The notes beneath the pieces are model-generated. The model was not told the origin of the DNA. It was given only the letters and a program-made list of their open reading frames with translations, and made no database searches. DNA of 43,845 nucleotides from a virus. The first letter of the stretch is position 1. Each line of letters begins with the position of its first letter. A program made the translations under genes and the position numbers. Location: the IMG/VR virus record IMGVR_UViG_3300005613_000125, positions 1 through 43,845 of that record; one strand, 5' to 3'. Of the stretch, positions 23,883-31,974 are shown one piece after another.

Positions 23883-24122
23883 ATGAATGATTCTAAGAGT
23901 GTTGGTAAATTAACTGTAGAATTTGCTATAGATGAAACTATCCCTGGACCTCATCCAAAATGTACTTGTTGTCACAAAGTTCTCTTTGCTGAAGATGAAA
24001 GAATAGTCCTTCGGAGGGAACAACCCAATAGACAAGGAATAAGAGAAGGAATATTCTTCTGCTTCTCTTGCTCATTGGAAGTTGCGTCTAGTATAAGGAG
24101 GTTACTTGGCTATGAAGAGTGA
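23883..24122 (+). CDS. Zinc-ribbon small protein
   Basis: 79 residues from ATG 23883 (GAAGGA upstream). Two C-x2-C pairs, CTCC (residues about 24-27) and CFSC (about 61-64), form a probable zinc ribbon. It follows the structured RNA. It overlaps the next gene by 11 bases. Confidence 0.7.
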   Translation: MNDSKSVGKLTVEFAIDETIPGPHPKCTCCHKVLFAEDERIVLRREQPNRQGIREGIFFCFSCSLEVASSIRRLLGYEE

Positions 24123-24318
24123 TATGAAAAATATTCACTTCCTTGTTCCTCGTCCACTCTACGAGGAGTTTAAAACTGCCTTCCCAGAGGTAGGGCTTAT
24201 GAAGATTCTCTTTACAAAATTCATGCAGCTTGTGATAGAGGGAGCAGAGAAGAAGGATTGCTTTGTAGAGAGTATTTATAAAGAGGTGGTAGATAGTTGT
24301 AAGGAGAATGAAGAGTAA
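24112..24318 (+). CDS. Possible ribbon-helix-helix DNA-binding protein
   Basis: 68 residues from ATG 24112 (GGAGG upstream; a TTG at 24106 is possible). The start, KNIHFLVPRPLYEEFKTAFP, has a beta strand followed by two helices, the CopG/Arc-type plan. Small RHH proteins bind palindromic operators as dimers, so it is one candidate for the protein that reads the dispersed palindrome (inference). No proof of the fold from sequence alone. Confidence 0.5.
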   Translation: MKSDMKNIHFLVPRPLYEEFKTAFPEVGLMKILFTKFMQLVIEGAEKKDCFVESIYKEVVDSCKENEE

Positions 24319-24566
24319 TGTCCTATCGAACCCATCTATATAGATATATTCAATCAACAGAGAAGCCTGGAAGATATATTATTCAAAGCTACCGAGACGA
24401 ATTTCGTAAAATTACGTTGGCAAGGTGGAAGCTTATAGGGATAATGAAGGGAAAAATTAAAGACTTTGACAATTATATCTGGAAGTTGGATGGAAGATCA
24501 GTTCGTTATATGAGAAATAAGATTATAATAGAGAATAAAAAACACAAACTAGTTGGAGAAGAGTAA
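24318..24566 (+). CDS. 82-residue basic hypothetical protein
   Basis: Start and stop overlap its neighbours (TAATG at both ends), so the block 24112-24775 is translationally coupled. Rich in R, K and Y (SYRTHLYRYIQSTEKPGRYI). Unknown. Confidence 0.65.
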   Translation: MSYRTHLYRYIQSTEKPGRYIIQSYRDEFRKITLARWKLIGIMKGKIKDFDNYIWKLDGRSVRYMRNKIIIENKKHKLVGEE

Positions 24567-24775
24567 TGCCACTACTTGAATTAGAATTTGAAGTATTTTG
24601 TTCTTGTGGAAATGGTATGTGTAATAGTACTACAGAAGGAAGAAATGGGCATTCTCAGTTTATAGAAGTAGAACCCTGCGGAAAACGTCTTGAGGCAAGT
24701 AGAAATGAAGGTTATAACGAAGGTTATGAAGAAGGTTATGCTCAAGCAAAAGAAGATATAGGAGAAGACGGATGA
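24566..24775 (+). CDS. Small cysteine-containing protein
   Basis: 69 residues. Begins MPLLELEFEVFCSCGNGMCN, with three cysteines in a CxC-x4-C pattern and a further PCG, followed by an EGYNEGYEEGYAQAKED repeat. Pattern matches a small family common in early regions of phages. Overlaps next gene by four bases (ATGA). Confidence 0.65.
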   Translation: MPLLELEFEVFCSCGNGMCNSTTEGRNGHSQFIEVEPCGKRLEASRNEGYNEGYEEGYAQAKEDIGEDG

Positions 24776-25122
24776 AAGCTCTAGCTAGATTAATTGGTCC
24801 TGCTCCATCTGAGATGACCATAGAAGAGCTAGAAGAGGCTATAAAAAAGGAGCACTCTAGAGTAACAACAGGTCTTTCTGAGGGAGCCTATGCCTATGGA
24901 GAAAAGAAAAAGAAAAGAACTCCTTCTAGGACTATGATAGCTACAAATCTCGAGAAGAAATATGAAATGTCTCTTAGAGAGATGGAGGAAAAACTTGAGA
25001 AACTTAGGAGATATGAGGAAGCTCAACTGAAAGTAAAAGAGGAGGATAAAAAACTTGTCTATCAACAAGATGAAAATGCCTTACTAAAAGAGAAGAGAAA
25101 TGGAGAAAAAAGAAAAACTTGA
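24772..25122 (+). CDS. Coiled-coil early protein, unknown
   Basis: 116 residues, strongly charged, with a predicted coiled coil after residue 55 (YEMSLREMEEKLEKLRRYEE). The C-terminus overlaps the following gene by 23 bases. No family recognised. Confidence 0.65.
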   Translation: MKALARLIGPAPSEMTIEELEEAIKKEHSRVTTGLSEGAYAYGEKKKKRTPSRTMIATNLEKKYEMSLREMEEKLEKLRRYEEAQLKVKEEDKKLVYQQDENALLKEKRNGEKRKT

Positions 25123-25438
25123 GGAAATTCTAATAGATGCTCTTTGTCACAGGAAATTTTCCGAAGCAGAAGCCAAGAAACTTCTATTTTCTTATCATAA
25201 GAAATCTGAATGTCCTTACTTAGATCAAGATGGATGTGGGAAAGGTTATTATTTATACAAAGAAGAACATAGAAGAGCAGAGGCACTTTTAGAAAGATTA
25301 ACAAATTTTAAAAGATTTATTGAACCATTTTTAAATACTATAGAAGAAAAAACAAGGTTCATCAGAAAAAATTATTGGGCCTCAGAAGAATTTGAACAAG
25401 ACAAGTGGGAGGATTTTAAATCTGAGGAAAATATCTAA
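25100..25438 (+). CDS. Hypothetical protein before the ParB-methyltransferase
   Basis: 112 residues, with a small cysteine cluster (SECPYLDQDGCGKG) and helical ends. Its ribosome site lies inside the previous gene. No assignment. Confidence 0.65.
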   Translation: MEKKEKLEEILIDALCHRKFSEAEAKKLLFSYHKKSECPYLDQDGCGKGYYLYKEEHRRAEALLERLTNFKRFIEPFLNTIEEKTRFIRKNYWASEEFEQDKWEDFKSEENI

Positions 25439-25452
25439 GGAGAAAGGAGAAA

Positions 25453-27000
25453 ATGAAAGAAGTTAAAAAAGTATACAGCTTACCTGTAGCTGAAATTATT
25501 ATTCCAGAAGATAGAATTAGAAAAGAGTTTGAAATGAAAAAACTCAGGAACCTGGCTATGTCATTTCAAACAAGAGGACAAAAACAGCCTGGGGTATGTA
25601 GAAGAGAAGGAGAAAAAATTATTCTCGTTGCTGGAGAAAGAAGGTTAAAGGCTTGTGAAATGCTTGGGATTGAATATCTCTTTACTCTTGATGAGGTTGG
25701 AGAGGATAATACCTACGAAATAAAGAAGATAGAACTAGAGGAGAATATCTGCAGAGTTGACTTAAGTTGGCAGGAAAAAGTAGCTGCGATTGAACAACTT
25801 CACAGAATTGAACAAGAGGAGAAAGGAGTAGCCCAGGTAGGAGTAAGAGGTGGACACTCAATAAAGGATACTGCAAAAATTGTTGAGGAAAGTGTAGGAA
25901 GTGTCTCAGAGGATTTGAAACTTGCCATCTTTGCAAAGTCTTCAAAGGAGGTAAGAGAAGCAAAGACAAAGGGTGAGGCAAAGAAGATTATTAAACGACT
26001 TGAAGAAAAGATGGAGAGATATGAAAGGTTTGAGAAGACTCTAGAGGAGGCTAAGGAAGAAGAAGGTGGAGATAAAGAAGTTAAAGTAACCTCTGAGGAA
26101 CAAATGATCTTCTTTGCTAAGAAGATTCATCTCTCAAAGATGGAAGATAAACTAAAAGACTGGGAAGATGGATGGTTTGATGTAGTATGCTTTGATCCAC
26201 CTTGGAGAGTAGGCATAGACAGCGTGAGAAAGAAGGGAGGTGGTACTGATGATTTTGAGGACACCGAGTTGGAGAGTGAAGATTTCAGGGAAGAACTCAC
26301 TGGCTGGTTGCAAGCTATCCACGCTAAGATGGCAGAGAATTCGCATTTATACCTTTTCTTCGGTATTGTTAGGCATAACCTTGTTTATAGACTCCTCTCA
26401 GAAGCAGGCTTCACTACAAATAAGATTCCCCTCATTTGGCACAAGCAAGGTGCTCACGTTGTCAGGACACCTGACGTTTGGCCAGGACGCAGCTATGAAC
26501 CTATCGCTTTCGCGAGGAAGGGGAACAAAAATCTAGTTCGCAAAGGCGCCCCAGATGTTATCCCAACCCCAGCACCAACTCCATCTATGAAAAAGAATCA
26601 CCCTACAGCTAAGCACCCTTCAATCTATCTTGAGCTTCTCCAACGTTCTTGTCTCCCAGGAGATAAAGTTCTTGACCCAATGTGTGGAAGTGGAATGTTT
26701 GGAGTAGCCGCAGATGCTCTAGAGCCTTCTCTTAAGTTAAAGTGGGAGATGATAGAGGAGAAAGCTGACTTTAGAAGGTTGGCTATTTTAAATGTAGTAG
26801 ATGGATTCTCCTCTATAGTCCAGAGACAGGAACCCCTTGAGCCTCCTGAGAGTCCTTATACAGATAAACTAGAGAAGAGTGTTGAAGAAGCTAGGGGGTT
26901 TAAAAATCTTAAAATAGGAAGTGAAGAATGGAAATTCTATTGGAATGAACATAAAGACGAGCAAGATGAAATGATTGCTTGGAGAAAGGAGAAAAAATGA
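25453..27000 (+). CDS. ParB-like domain fused to an adenine DNA methyltransferase
   Basis: 515 residues. Residues about 5-110 form a ParB/Srx-like domain: LPVAEIIIPEDRIRK, then LVAGERRLKACEMLG with the GERR signature. The C-terminal half is an N6-adenine/N4-cytosine-type methyltransferase: catalytic DPPW (D248-W251), then SAM-binding DPMCGSGMFG (from D408) near the C-terminus, the motif order of permuted (beta-type) enzymes. Acts on DNA, probably phage DNA, for protection or regulation. The target is unknown. RBS AAAGGAG before ATG 25453; overlaps the next gene by four bases. Confidence 0.82.
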   Translation: MKEVKKVYSLPVAEIIIPEDRIRKEFEMKKLRNLAMSFQTRGQKQPGVCRREGEKIILVAGERRLKACEMLGIEYLFTLDEVGEDNTYEIKKIELEENICRVDLSWQEKVAAIEQLHRIEQEEKGVAQVGVRGGHSIKDTAKIVEESVGSVSEDLKLAIFAKSSKEVREAKTKGEAKKIIKRLEEKMERYERFEKTLEEAKEEEGGDKEVKVTSEEQMIFFAKKIHLSKMEDKLKDWEDGWFDVVCFDPPWRVGIDSVRKKGGGTDDFEDTELESEDFREELTGWLQAIHAKMAENSHLYLFFGIVRHNLVYRLLSEAGFTTNKIPLIWHKQGAHVVRTPDVWPGRSYEPIAFARKGNKNLVRKGAPDVIPTPAPTPSMKKNHPTAKHPSIYLELLQRSCLPGDKVLDPMCGSGMFGVAADALEPSLKLKWEMIEEKADFRRLAILNVVDGFSSIVQRQEPLEPPESPYTDKLEKSVEEARGFKNLKIGSEEWKFYWNEHKDEQDEMIAWRKEKK

Positions 27001-27185
27001 AAGAAAAATTCATAAAGGCCTTCGAGCCTACTATGGTGGTTAAGGTTGAGAATCTAGGAAGTGGTGAGAAAGAAGCTTTCCATGTTTTGAGAGAAATCAT
27101 TAAGCTTCTCACTGTTGACTACTTTCACATAACAGATAGCACAAACAAAACAATCTATCTTAAGAAGAAAGGAGGAAAGAAATGA
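26997..27185 (+). CDS. 62-residue small protein
   Basis: ATG 26997 overlaps the methyltransferase stop (ATGA), preceded by AAAGGAG. Beta-alpha composition (AFEPTMVVKVENLGSGEKEA). Unknown. Confidence 0.65.
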   Translation: MKEKFIKAFEPTMVVKVENLGSGEKEAFHVLREIIKLLTVDYFHITDSTNKTIYLKKKGGKK

Positions 27186-27352
27186 CCTCAATTCCTATAA
27201 GAAGCTGCCATAGATGTCAACCAGAGAAGTGGAAGCAAATTGGTCCATCCCTTGCTACCTATTTTTGTTTAAAATGTAGGAAGAATGTTAATCAAATTCT
27301 AGAAAGGAGAAAGAAGAATGATCTACATAGCAAGTCCCTACACAGACAATGA
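27182..27352 (+). CDS. 56-residue zinc-ribbon protein
   Basis: ATG 27182 with GGAGG upstream. CHRC (residues 9-12) and CLKC (residues 29-32) form a four-cysteine zinc ribbon. It overlaps the stop of the previous gene and the start of the next (35 bases), consistent with compact early-gene packing. Confidence 0.65.
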   Translation: MTSIPIRSCHRCQPEKWKQIGPSLATYFCLKCRKNVNQILERRKKNDLHSKSLHRQ

Positions 27353-27665
27353 TGAAAGAGTCATGAAGGCAAGATATGAAGCTGTTGCTAAATTTTGCTT
27401 CGAGGCTACGCAAGCAGGCTACCATATTTTCTCTCCAATAGCTCACTGGCATCCAATTGCTGTGAAATATAGACTCCCAAGAGATAGCTACTTTTGGCTT
27501 AGATATAACTTAGACGCAATGAAGATGTCAGAAGCATTCTGGTTACTAATGATAGATGGCTGGAGTGAATCTATAGATCTTAATAGAGACTATGGAGTAG
27601 CATTAGGGCTTGGTTTGGAGGTAAGGAGAATTAGTCCGCATAAATTTGAGGATAAAAATAACTAA
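27318..27665 (+). CDS. DUF1937-like / nucleoside deoxyribosyltransferase-fold protein
   Basis: 115 residues starting MIYIASPYTDNDERVMKARY, followed by a GYHIFSPIAHWHPI strand and a LMIDGWSESIDLNRDYGVA loop. That is the fold of the nucleoside 2-deoxyribosyltransferase superfamily, in which DUF1937 phage proteins are grouped. Possible role in nucleotide handling or modification; activity cannot be inferred. RBS AAAGGAG. Confidence 0.7.
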   Translation: MIYIASPYTDNDERVMKARYEAVAKFCFEATQAGYHIFSPIAHWHPIAVKYRLPRDSYFWLRYNLDAMKMSEAFWLLMIDGWSESIDLNRDYGVALGLGLEVRRISPHKFEDKNN

Positions 27666-27681
27666 GAAGGAGGCTCGTGAA

Positions 27682-28212
27682 ATGTACTACATAATAATTG
27701 ACATTGAGACAACAGGTCTTAATAAGCTAAAAGATACTCCCATCCAAATTGCTTGGGAAGTTCTTAATGATAGAAATCAACAAGTAGGTGACGGAAATTT
27801 CTACATCTGTCCTCTAAATCCCATTAGCTACAAAATAACTAATATCACAGGAATTCGCCAAGAGGTTCTTTCCGGTCAAGGATACTCAGACAACGTAGCA
27901 GCTAAGAAGTATATGGATTTAATATGGAAGTACCAACCTTGCACCCTCGTAGGCCACAATCTTATCTCTTTTGACTTCCCTATTCTCCACAACTGGATGG
28001 AGAAGTATTATAAAGGTAACTTCAAACAGCCTCCCATCACCTCTCTAATTGATACCATGCACCTAGCTTCTACATACTTCAAGACATCTAAGTGGCTAAA
28101 ACTCGAGGAGTGTGCTCGACGCTTTGAAATTCTCTTTAACAGAGAACAACTCCACAATGCTGTTGCTGATGTAGCCCTAACAAAGGCAGTCTATTTAAGC
28201 TTACTCGATTGA
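27682..28212 (+). CDS. DnaQ-like 3'-5' exonuclease (DEDDh)
   Basis: 176 residues from ATG 27682 (AAGGAGG upstream); a longer frame from 27646 is unlikely. ExoI DIETTG (D7, E9), ExoII VGHNLISFDFP, ExoIII HNAVADV: a complete DEDDh site. Could proofread alongside the polymerase, which has its own exonuclease motifs, or process RNA or DNA ends. Its stop TGA lies in palindrome copy 11. Confidence 0.82.
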   Translation: MYYIIIDIETTGLNKLKDTPIQIAWEVLNDRNQQVGDGNFYICPLNPISYKITNITGIRQEVLSGQGYSDNVAAKKYMDLIWKYQPCTLVGHNLISFDFPILHNWMEKYYKGNFKQPPITSLIDTMHLASTYFKTSKWLKLEECARRFEILFNREQLHNAVADVALTKAVYLSLLD

Positions 28213-28234
28213 TTCATTTTTTGAATCAATGTAG
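28204..28234. repeat. Dispersed palindrome copy 11
   Basis: Arms ATTGATTCA and TGAATCAAT around TTTTT, flanks CTCG and GTAG. The exonuclease frame ends inside the left arm. Confidence 0.95.
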
Positions 28235-28256
28235 AAAAAAGAAAGGAGAAAGAAAG

Positions 28257-28442
28257 ATGAGTAGAAGAACCTATGTAGGAAAATGTGTAGAATGTGGAGC
28301 TTCCCTTTACTACAACGAGATGGAAGAGAGACTAGAGGCTAGTGGTGGAGAGAAGGGGTGTTTGCATCACTATGATTGGCCAGAGGATAGAGAAGAGGAG
28401 GAGAAAGATGAATCGACTAACAACAAACATAGTTCCATTTGA
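28257..28442 (+). CDS. 61-residue zinc-ribbon protein
   Basis: ATG 28257, AAAGGAG upstream. VGKCVECGASLYYN (two cysteines) and a KGCLHHYDW segment form a possible zinc site. It overlaps the polymerase gene by 35 bases. Unknown function. Confidence 0.65.
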   Translation: MSRRTYVGKCVECGASLYYNEMEERLEASGGEKGCLHHYDWPEDREEEEKDESTNNKHSSI

Positions 28443-31400
28443 AGGACCACTAGGAGCAAAGACTATATTCATAGGAGAGGCACCAGGATGTTTTACTGAG
28501 GAATCTAATGTAGAGGTTTTGACAGTAACTGGTTGGAAAGCTATAAAAGATTACAGTAAAGATATTCCTATAGCTCAATATGATAATTCTAAAATAGAGT
28601 TTGTTTTACCTACAAAAGTAATAAAGGAAGATTATTCAGGTAAAATAATTAATCTGCGAGGAGGAATTGATACTCAAATTACTCCTAATCACAAATTTCT
28701 TCTATATAATAAATACCACAAGAAATATCTAACTGAGCATGCTAATAGGTTAAGACTAAAATATGGTGAACAATCCTTTATTTTATCAGGAAGTCAGAAA
28801 GACGGACATTCTTTAGATGAAGATATTATAAGACTTATAGCTGCTACTCAAGCTGATGGTAGCTATGAAAGCACTGGAATCAGATTTGAATTCACTAAGA
28901 GAAAAAAAGTCTACAGGTTAGTTAAAATACTCACTAATCTTGGAGTAGCCTATAAGGTAGGAGGAGTTAATATTAGAAAATCTTGCAGATTGAGAATTCC
29001 CAAAGAAGAATGGATATATGATGTAGTCCGTAGGATGATTCCTAAGAAAATATTTGATTGGAAACTCTTAGGCCTAAACAAAAATTCTTTGCAAGTATTG
29101 CTTAGCGAACTAGAATTTTGGGATGGTTATAGAGACAGCAGAAATTCTAACTGGAATTCTTTTGAGTATTCTTCTAGTATACAACAGAATATAGATGTAG
29201 TACAAGCTATTGCCCATATGATAGGATACAAAGGCATTTACTCATCACATAAAGGAGGAACCAGAATCAGTATTTCTTCCTACGATAGAACTGGAGTAAA
29301 AACAGTAAAAGCTTTTACTTCAGATTATTCAGGAAGAGTATATTGTCTAAAGGTTCCTTCAGGATTTTTCGTAGTAAGAAGTAAAGGAAAGGTTTTCATC
29401 ACAGGAAATAGTGATGAAGATAGTGCTCTTAAGCCCTTCATTGGAGCTGCGGGGCAACTGCTTGATAGATGTTTTAGAACTGTAGGCATTAATAGAGCAG
29501 ATGTAGCTATTGGAAATATCTTTCTCCAACGTCCTCCAAAGAACAACATCAATTATTACTTTGAAGATAAAAAAAATACTAGGCCTACCTGGGAAGGACA
29601 GGAACATATAGATCATCTTCGAGACTATTTGAGGAAAAAGAAAGAGGAGGGAGGAGTGAACTTAGTTGTCGCCCTCGGAGCAGTCCCTATGAACGTCCTC
29701 ACAGGGAAGAAGAGGATTGAGAAATGGAGAGGAAGTCTTCTTCCATCTACTCTAGTTGAGGGTTTCAAAGTCTATCCTACCTACCATCCCTCTTATGTTA
29801 ATAGACTAATGAATGAGCCGGAGGAGAGACTTGATCCTGTTAAAAAGAAGAAACAACAAAATGTTCTTCCACTCTTTCTCCGAGACCTAGAGAGAATAAT
29901 AACCCAGGGAGAATTCCCAGAGATTAGACGACCAAAGAGAGAATTTAATATCATCTCCTCTGCAAAGGAAGCTATTTGTGAATTGGAGAAATTAAAAAGT
30001 GGAGTTACTGCAAGTGATATTGAAACCCTATTTTCTCCTTATGGCCCACTCCTATGGTGTATAGGTTTCTCTCCTTCACCAGATTATGCTTTTGTTATCC
30101 CCTTCGTGAGGAATAGAAAACTCTACTGGAGTAGACAAGAAGAGGCTAGAATTCTTCAAGCAATCTCAAGAGTCTTCCTCAATTCTTACATAAAGAAAGT
30201 TTTCCACAATGGACTCTTTGATATGAGTGTTCTTGGAAGGTACTATAGTCTAAGGTGTGTTGATGAGAGTCTCGAAGATTCTATGCTTTGCTTTCATGCC
30301 TCCTTCCCTTACCTAAAGAAGGCTCTAGAGACTCTCACGAGTATCTACACGTGGGAACCCTACTACAAAGATGACGGGAAAGTCTGGGATGGTAGACGCA
30401 TCAGTGATGAAGCTGAATTTGTCTACAATGCTAGAGACTGTTGCGTGACAAGGGAGATTTGGCCACAAGTTGAGAGGGATGCAAAAGAGCTTGAAACTTG
30501 GAAAGGCTATAGGAGAAGTATGAGTGTTGTCCCTTCTCTCCTAAGAAAACAAATAAGGGGAGTTAAAATAAATCTAGAAGAAAAAGAGAATCTCCAGAAG
30601 GTTTTTGGAGAAAAAGTAATAGAGAGTGAGAGAGTGTTGGTTGAGGCTACTGGACAAACCTGGAACCTCAATTCTTCTCCCCAGATGATTAGACTTGTAT
30701 ATGGCTATCTAGGAATGCCTATGCAGTACAATCACAAGACAAAGAAACCCACAACAGACAAAGATGCTCTTAATAGACTAAGAAAGAAACATCCAGAAAA
30801 TAAAGTGTTAAAGGCTATTATAGATCATAGGAAGTTTGCTAAGCTTAGTGACACCTATGCTTCTATGAAAATAGAGAAGGATGGAAGAGTAAGAACTTCC
30901 TATGGATTTATCTCTACCTTTCGTCTCTCCTCTTCTGAGAGTATCTTTGGCGGAGGAGGAAATCTTCAAAACATCCCTGTGAGAACAGAGGAAGGAAGGC
31001 TCATTAGAAAGCTTTTCATCCCAGATGAAGGGAAGGTGTTTCTTGCTAGTGATCTTTCAAGAGCTGAAGCTATGGTAGTCGCATGGCTTTCCAATGATGT
31101 TAGACAAATTGAGGCTTTCAAGGCTGGAGAAGATACTCACTGGCTCAATGCCAAGATGATCTTTAAAATCCCCTCTTCTATCCCCTACAATTCTAGGGCT
31201 CTTTGGAGAGATCCTTTCACTAATGAAGAACATCTACTCAAGTTCTTCCGTGACCTTGCTAAGACTATTGTCTATGCTGCCTCCTATGGAATGGGCTATG
31301 GAATGCTTCAGGTAATTCTTATTAGAGAAGAAGTATACTTTAAACCAGCACTGTGTAAAAAACTTCTTCTACAATATAAGATAAACAATCCTATGCTTAC

Positions 31401-31785
31401 TAATTGGCAAAATTCTATCAAAGAAGAAATAAGAGCAACGAGGACTCTTTATTCTCCTCATCCTTTTAATAGAAAGAGAGTCTTTAGAGGCAGGTTAAAT
31501 GATGCTCTCTTTAGAAGTGCCATAGCCTTTAAGCCACAAAGTGTAGTAGGAGAAATAATGGAGGTTGTTATACAGAAACTCCACTCTAGGAGTAAAATCT
31601 TCGAGCCTCTTCTAAATGTCCACGATGAAGTTATTGGACAATGTTCTCCAGAAGATGTAAGGGAGGCTATGGAGGAGATAAAAGAGGCTATGAATATTCC
31701 CCTTCAAATTAATAATAGAGAGCTAGTGATTCCCTGTGACTTTAAAGTTGGGGAAAATTGGAGAGATTTAAAGGAGGTAGAATGA
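28408..31785 (+). CDS. Uracil-DNA glycosylase / DNA polymerase A fusion with an intein
   Basis: 1125 codons from ATG 28408 (GGAGGAG upstream). After removing an intein (28489-29409), the N-terminal domain reads GEAPG-SDEDSALKPFIGAAG and has YHPSYV further on, the family 4-type uracil-DNA glycosylase. Next is a 3'-5' exonuclease (SDIETL, HNGLFDMSVL, YNARDCC). The polymerase part shows motif A SDLSRAEAMVVAWLS, motif B RDLAKTIVYAASYGMG and motif C LNVHDEVIG. All catalytic residues seem present, so it is likely the replicative polymerase, with a built-in uracil-removal domain. Overlaps the next gene by four bases. Confidence 0.9.
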   Translation: MNRLTTNIVPFEGPLGAKTIFIGEAPGCFTEESNVEVLTVTGWKAIKDYSKDIPIAQYDNSKIEFVLPTKVIKEDYSGKIINLRGGIDTQITPNHKFLLYNKYHKKYLTEHANRLRLKYGEQSFILSGSQKDGHSLDEDIIRLIAATQADGSYESTGIRFEFTKRKKVYRLVKILTNLGVAYKVGGVNIRKSCRLRIPKEEWIYDVVRRMIPKKIFDWKLLGLNKNSLQVLLSELEFWDGYRDSRNSNWNSFEYSSSIQQNIDVVQAIAHMIGYKGIYSSHKGGTRISISSYDRTGVKTVKAFTSDYSGRVYCLKVPSGFFVVRSKGKVFITGNSDEDSALKPFIGAAGQLLDRCFRTVGINRADVAIGNIFLQRPPKNNINYYFEDKKNTRPTWEGQEHIDHLRDYLRKKKEEGGVNLVVALGAVPMNVLTGKKRIEKWRGSLLPSTLVEGFKVYPTYHPSYVNRLMNEPEERLDPVKKKKQQNVLPLFLRDLERIITQGEFPEIRRPKREFNIISSAKEAICELEKLKSGVTASDIETLFSPYGPLLWCIGFSPSPDYAFVIPFVRNRKLYWSRQEEARILQAISRVFLNSYIKKVFHNGLFDMSVLGRYYSLRCVDESLEDSMLCFHASFPYLKKALETLTSIYTWEPYYKDDGKVWDGRRISDEAEFVYNARDCCVTREIWPQVERDAKELETWKGYRRSMSVVPSLLRKQIRGVKINLEEKENLQKVFGEKVIESERVLVEATGQTWNLNSSPQMIRLVYGYLGMPMQYNHKTKKPTTDKDALNRLRKKHPENKVLKAIIDHRKFAKLSDTYASMKIEKDGRVRTSYGFISTFRLSSSESIFGGGGNLQNIPVRTEEGRLIRKLFIPDEGKVFLASDLSRAEAMVVAWLSNDVRQIEAFKAGEDTHWLNAKMIFKIPSSIPYNSRALWRDPFTNEEHLLKFFRDLAKTIVYAASYGMGYGMLQVILIREEVYFKPALCKKLLLQYKINNPMLTNWQNSIKEEIRATRTLYSPHPFNRKRVFRGRLNDALFRSAIAFKPQSVVGEIMEVVIQKLHSRSKIFEPLLNVHDEVIGQCSPEDVREAMEEIKEAMNIPLQINNRELVIPCDFKVGENWRDLKEVE
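28489..29409 (+). mobile_element. Intein with degenerate LAGLIDADG endonuclease
   Basis: 307 residues inside the glycosylase motif. It begins with Cys 28 of the precursor (block A: EESNVEVLTVTGW) and block B holds TQITPNHKF. The middle contains LIAATQADGSY and FWDGYRDSRN, two LAGLIDADG-like helices. Block F/G reads GRVYCLKVPSGFFVV and then KVFITGN, followed by Ser as the first extein residue. The penultimate residue is G instead of H. The frame is intact, so protein splicing and homing are plausible. Confidence 0.88.
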
Positions 31786-31934
31786 TGAACTGGATTATTG
31801 GATGGGGCTCAGGATTGATAATGGCATTTGCTATTGTATATACATTCAAAATAGAAAATGTTATTATAGCAGTTCTTCTTGGATTTAGTCTATCTATGAT
31901 TGGAATAATAATTGTTGAAATAGTTGATGCTTGA
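31782..31934 (+). CDS. 50-residue membrane protein
   Basis: ATG 31782 overlaps the polymerase stop, GGAGG just upstream. Two hydrophobic segments (about residues 5-22 and 28-48) with few charges, so a two-pass inner membrane peptide. Its stop TGA shares the first base of the palindrome copy 12 left arm. Function unknown. Confidence 0.65.
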   Translation: MMNWIIGWGSGLIMAFAIVYTFKIENVIIAVLLGFSLSMIGIIIVEIVDA

Positions 31935-31960
31935 TTAATTCAAAAAATGAATCAATATAG
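31930..31960. repeat. Dispersed palindrome copy 12
   Basis: Arms ATTAATTCA and TGAATCAAT around AAAAA, flanks CTTG and ATAG. Precedes the GTG-started ATPase gene by 14 bases. Confidence 0.95.
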
Positions 31961-31974
31961 TTGGGGGAAGAGAG

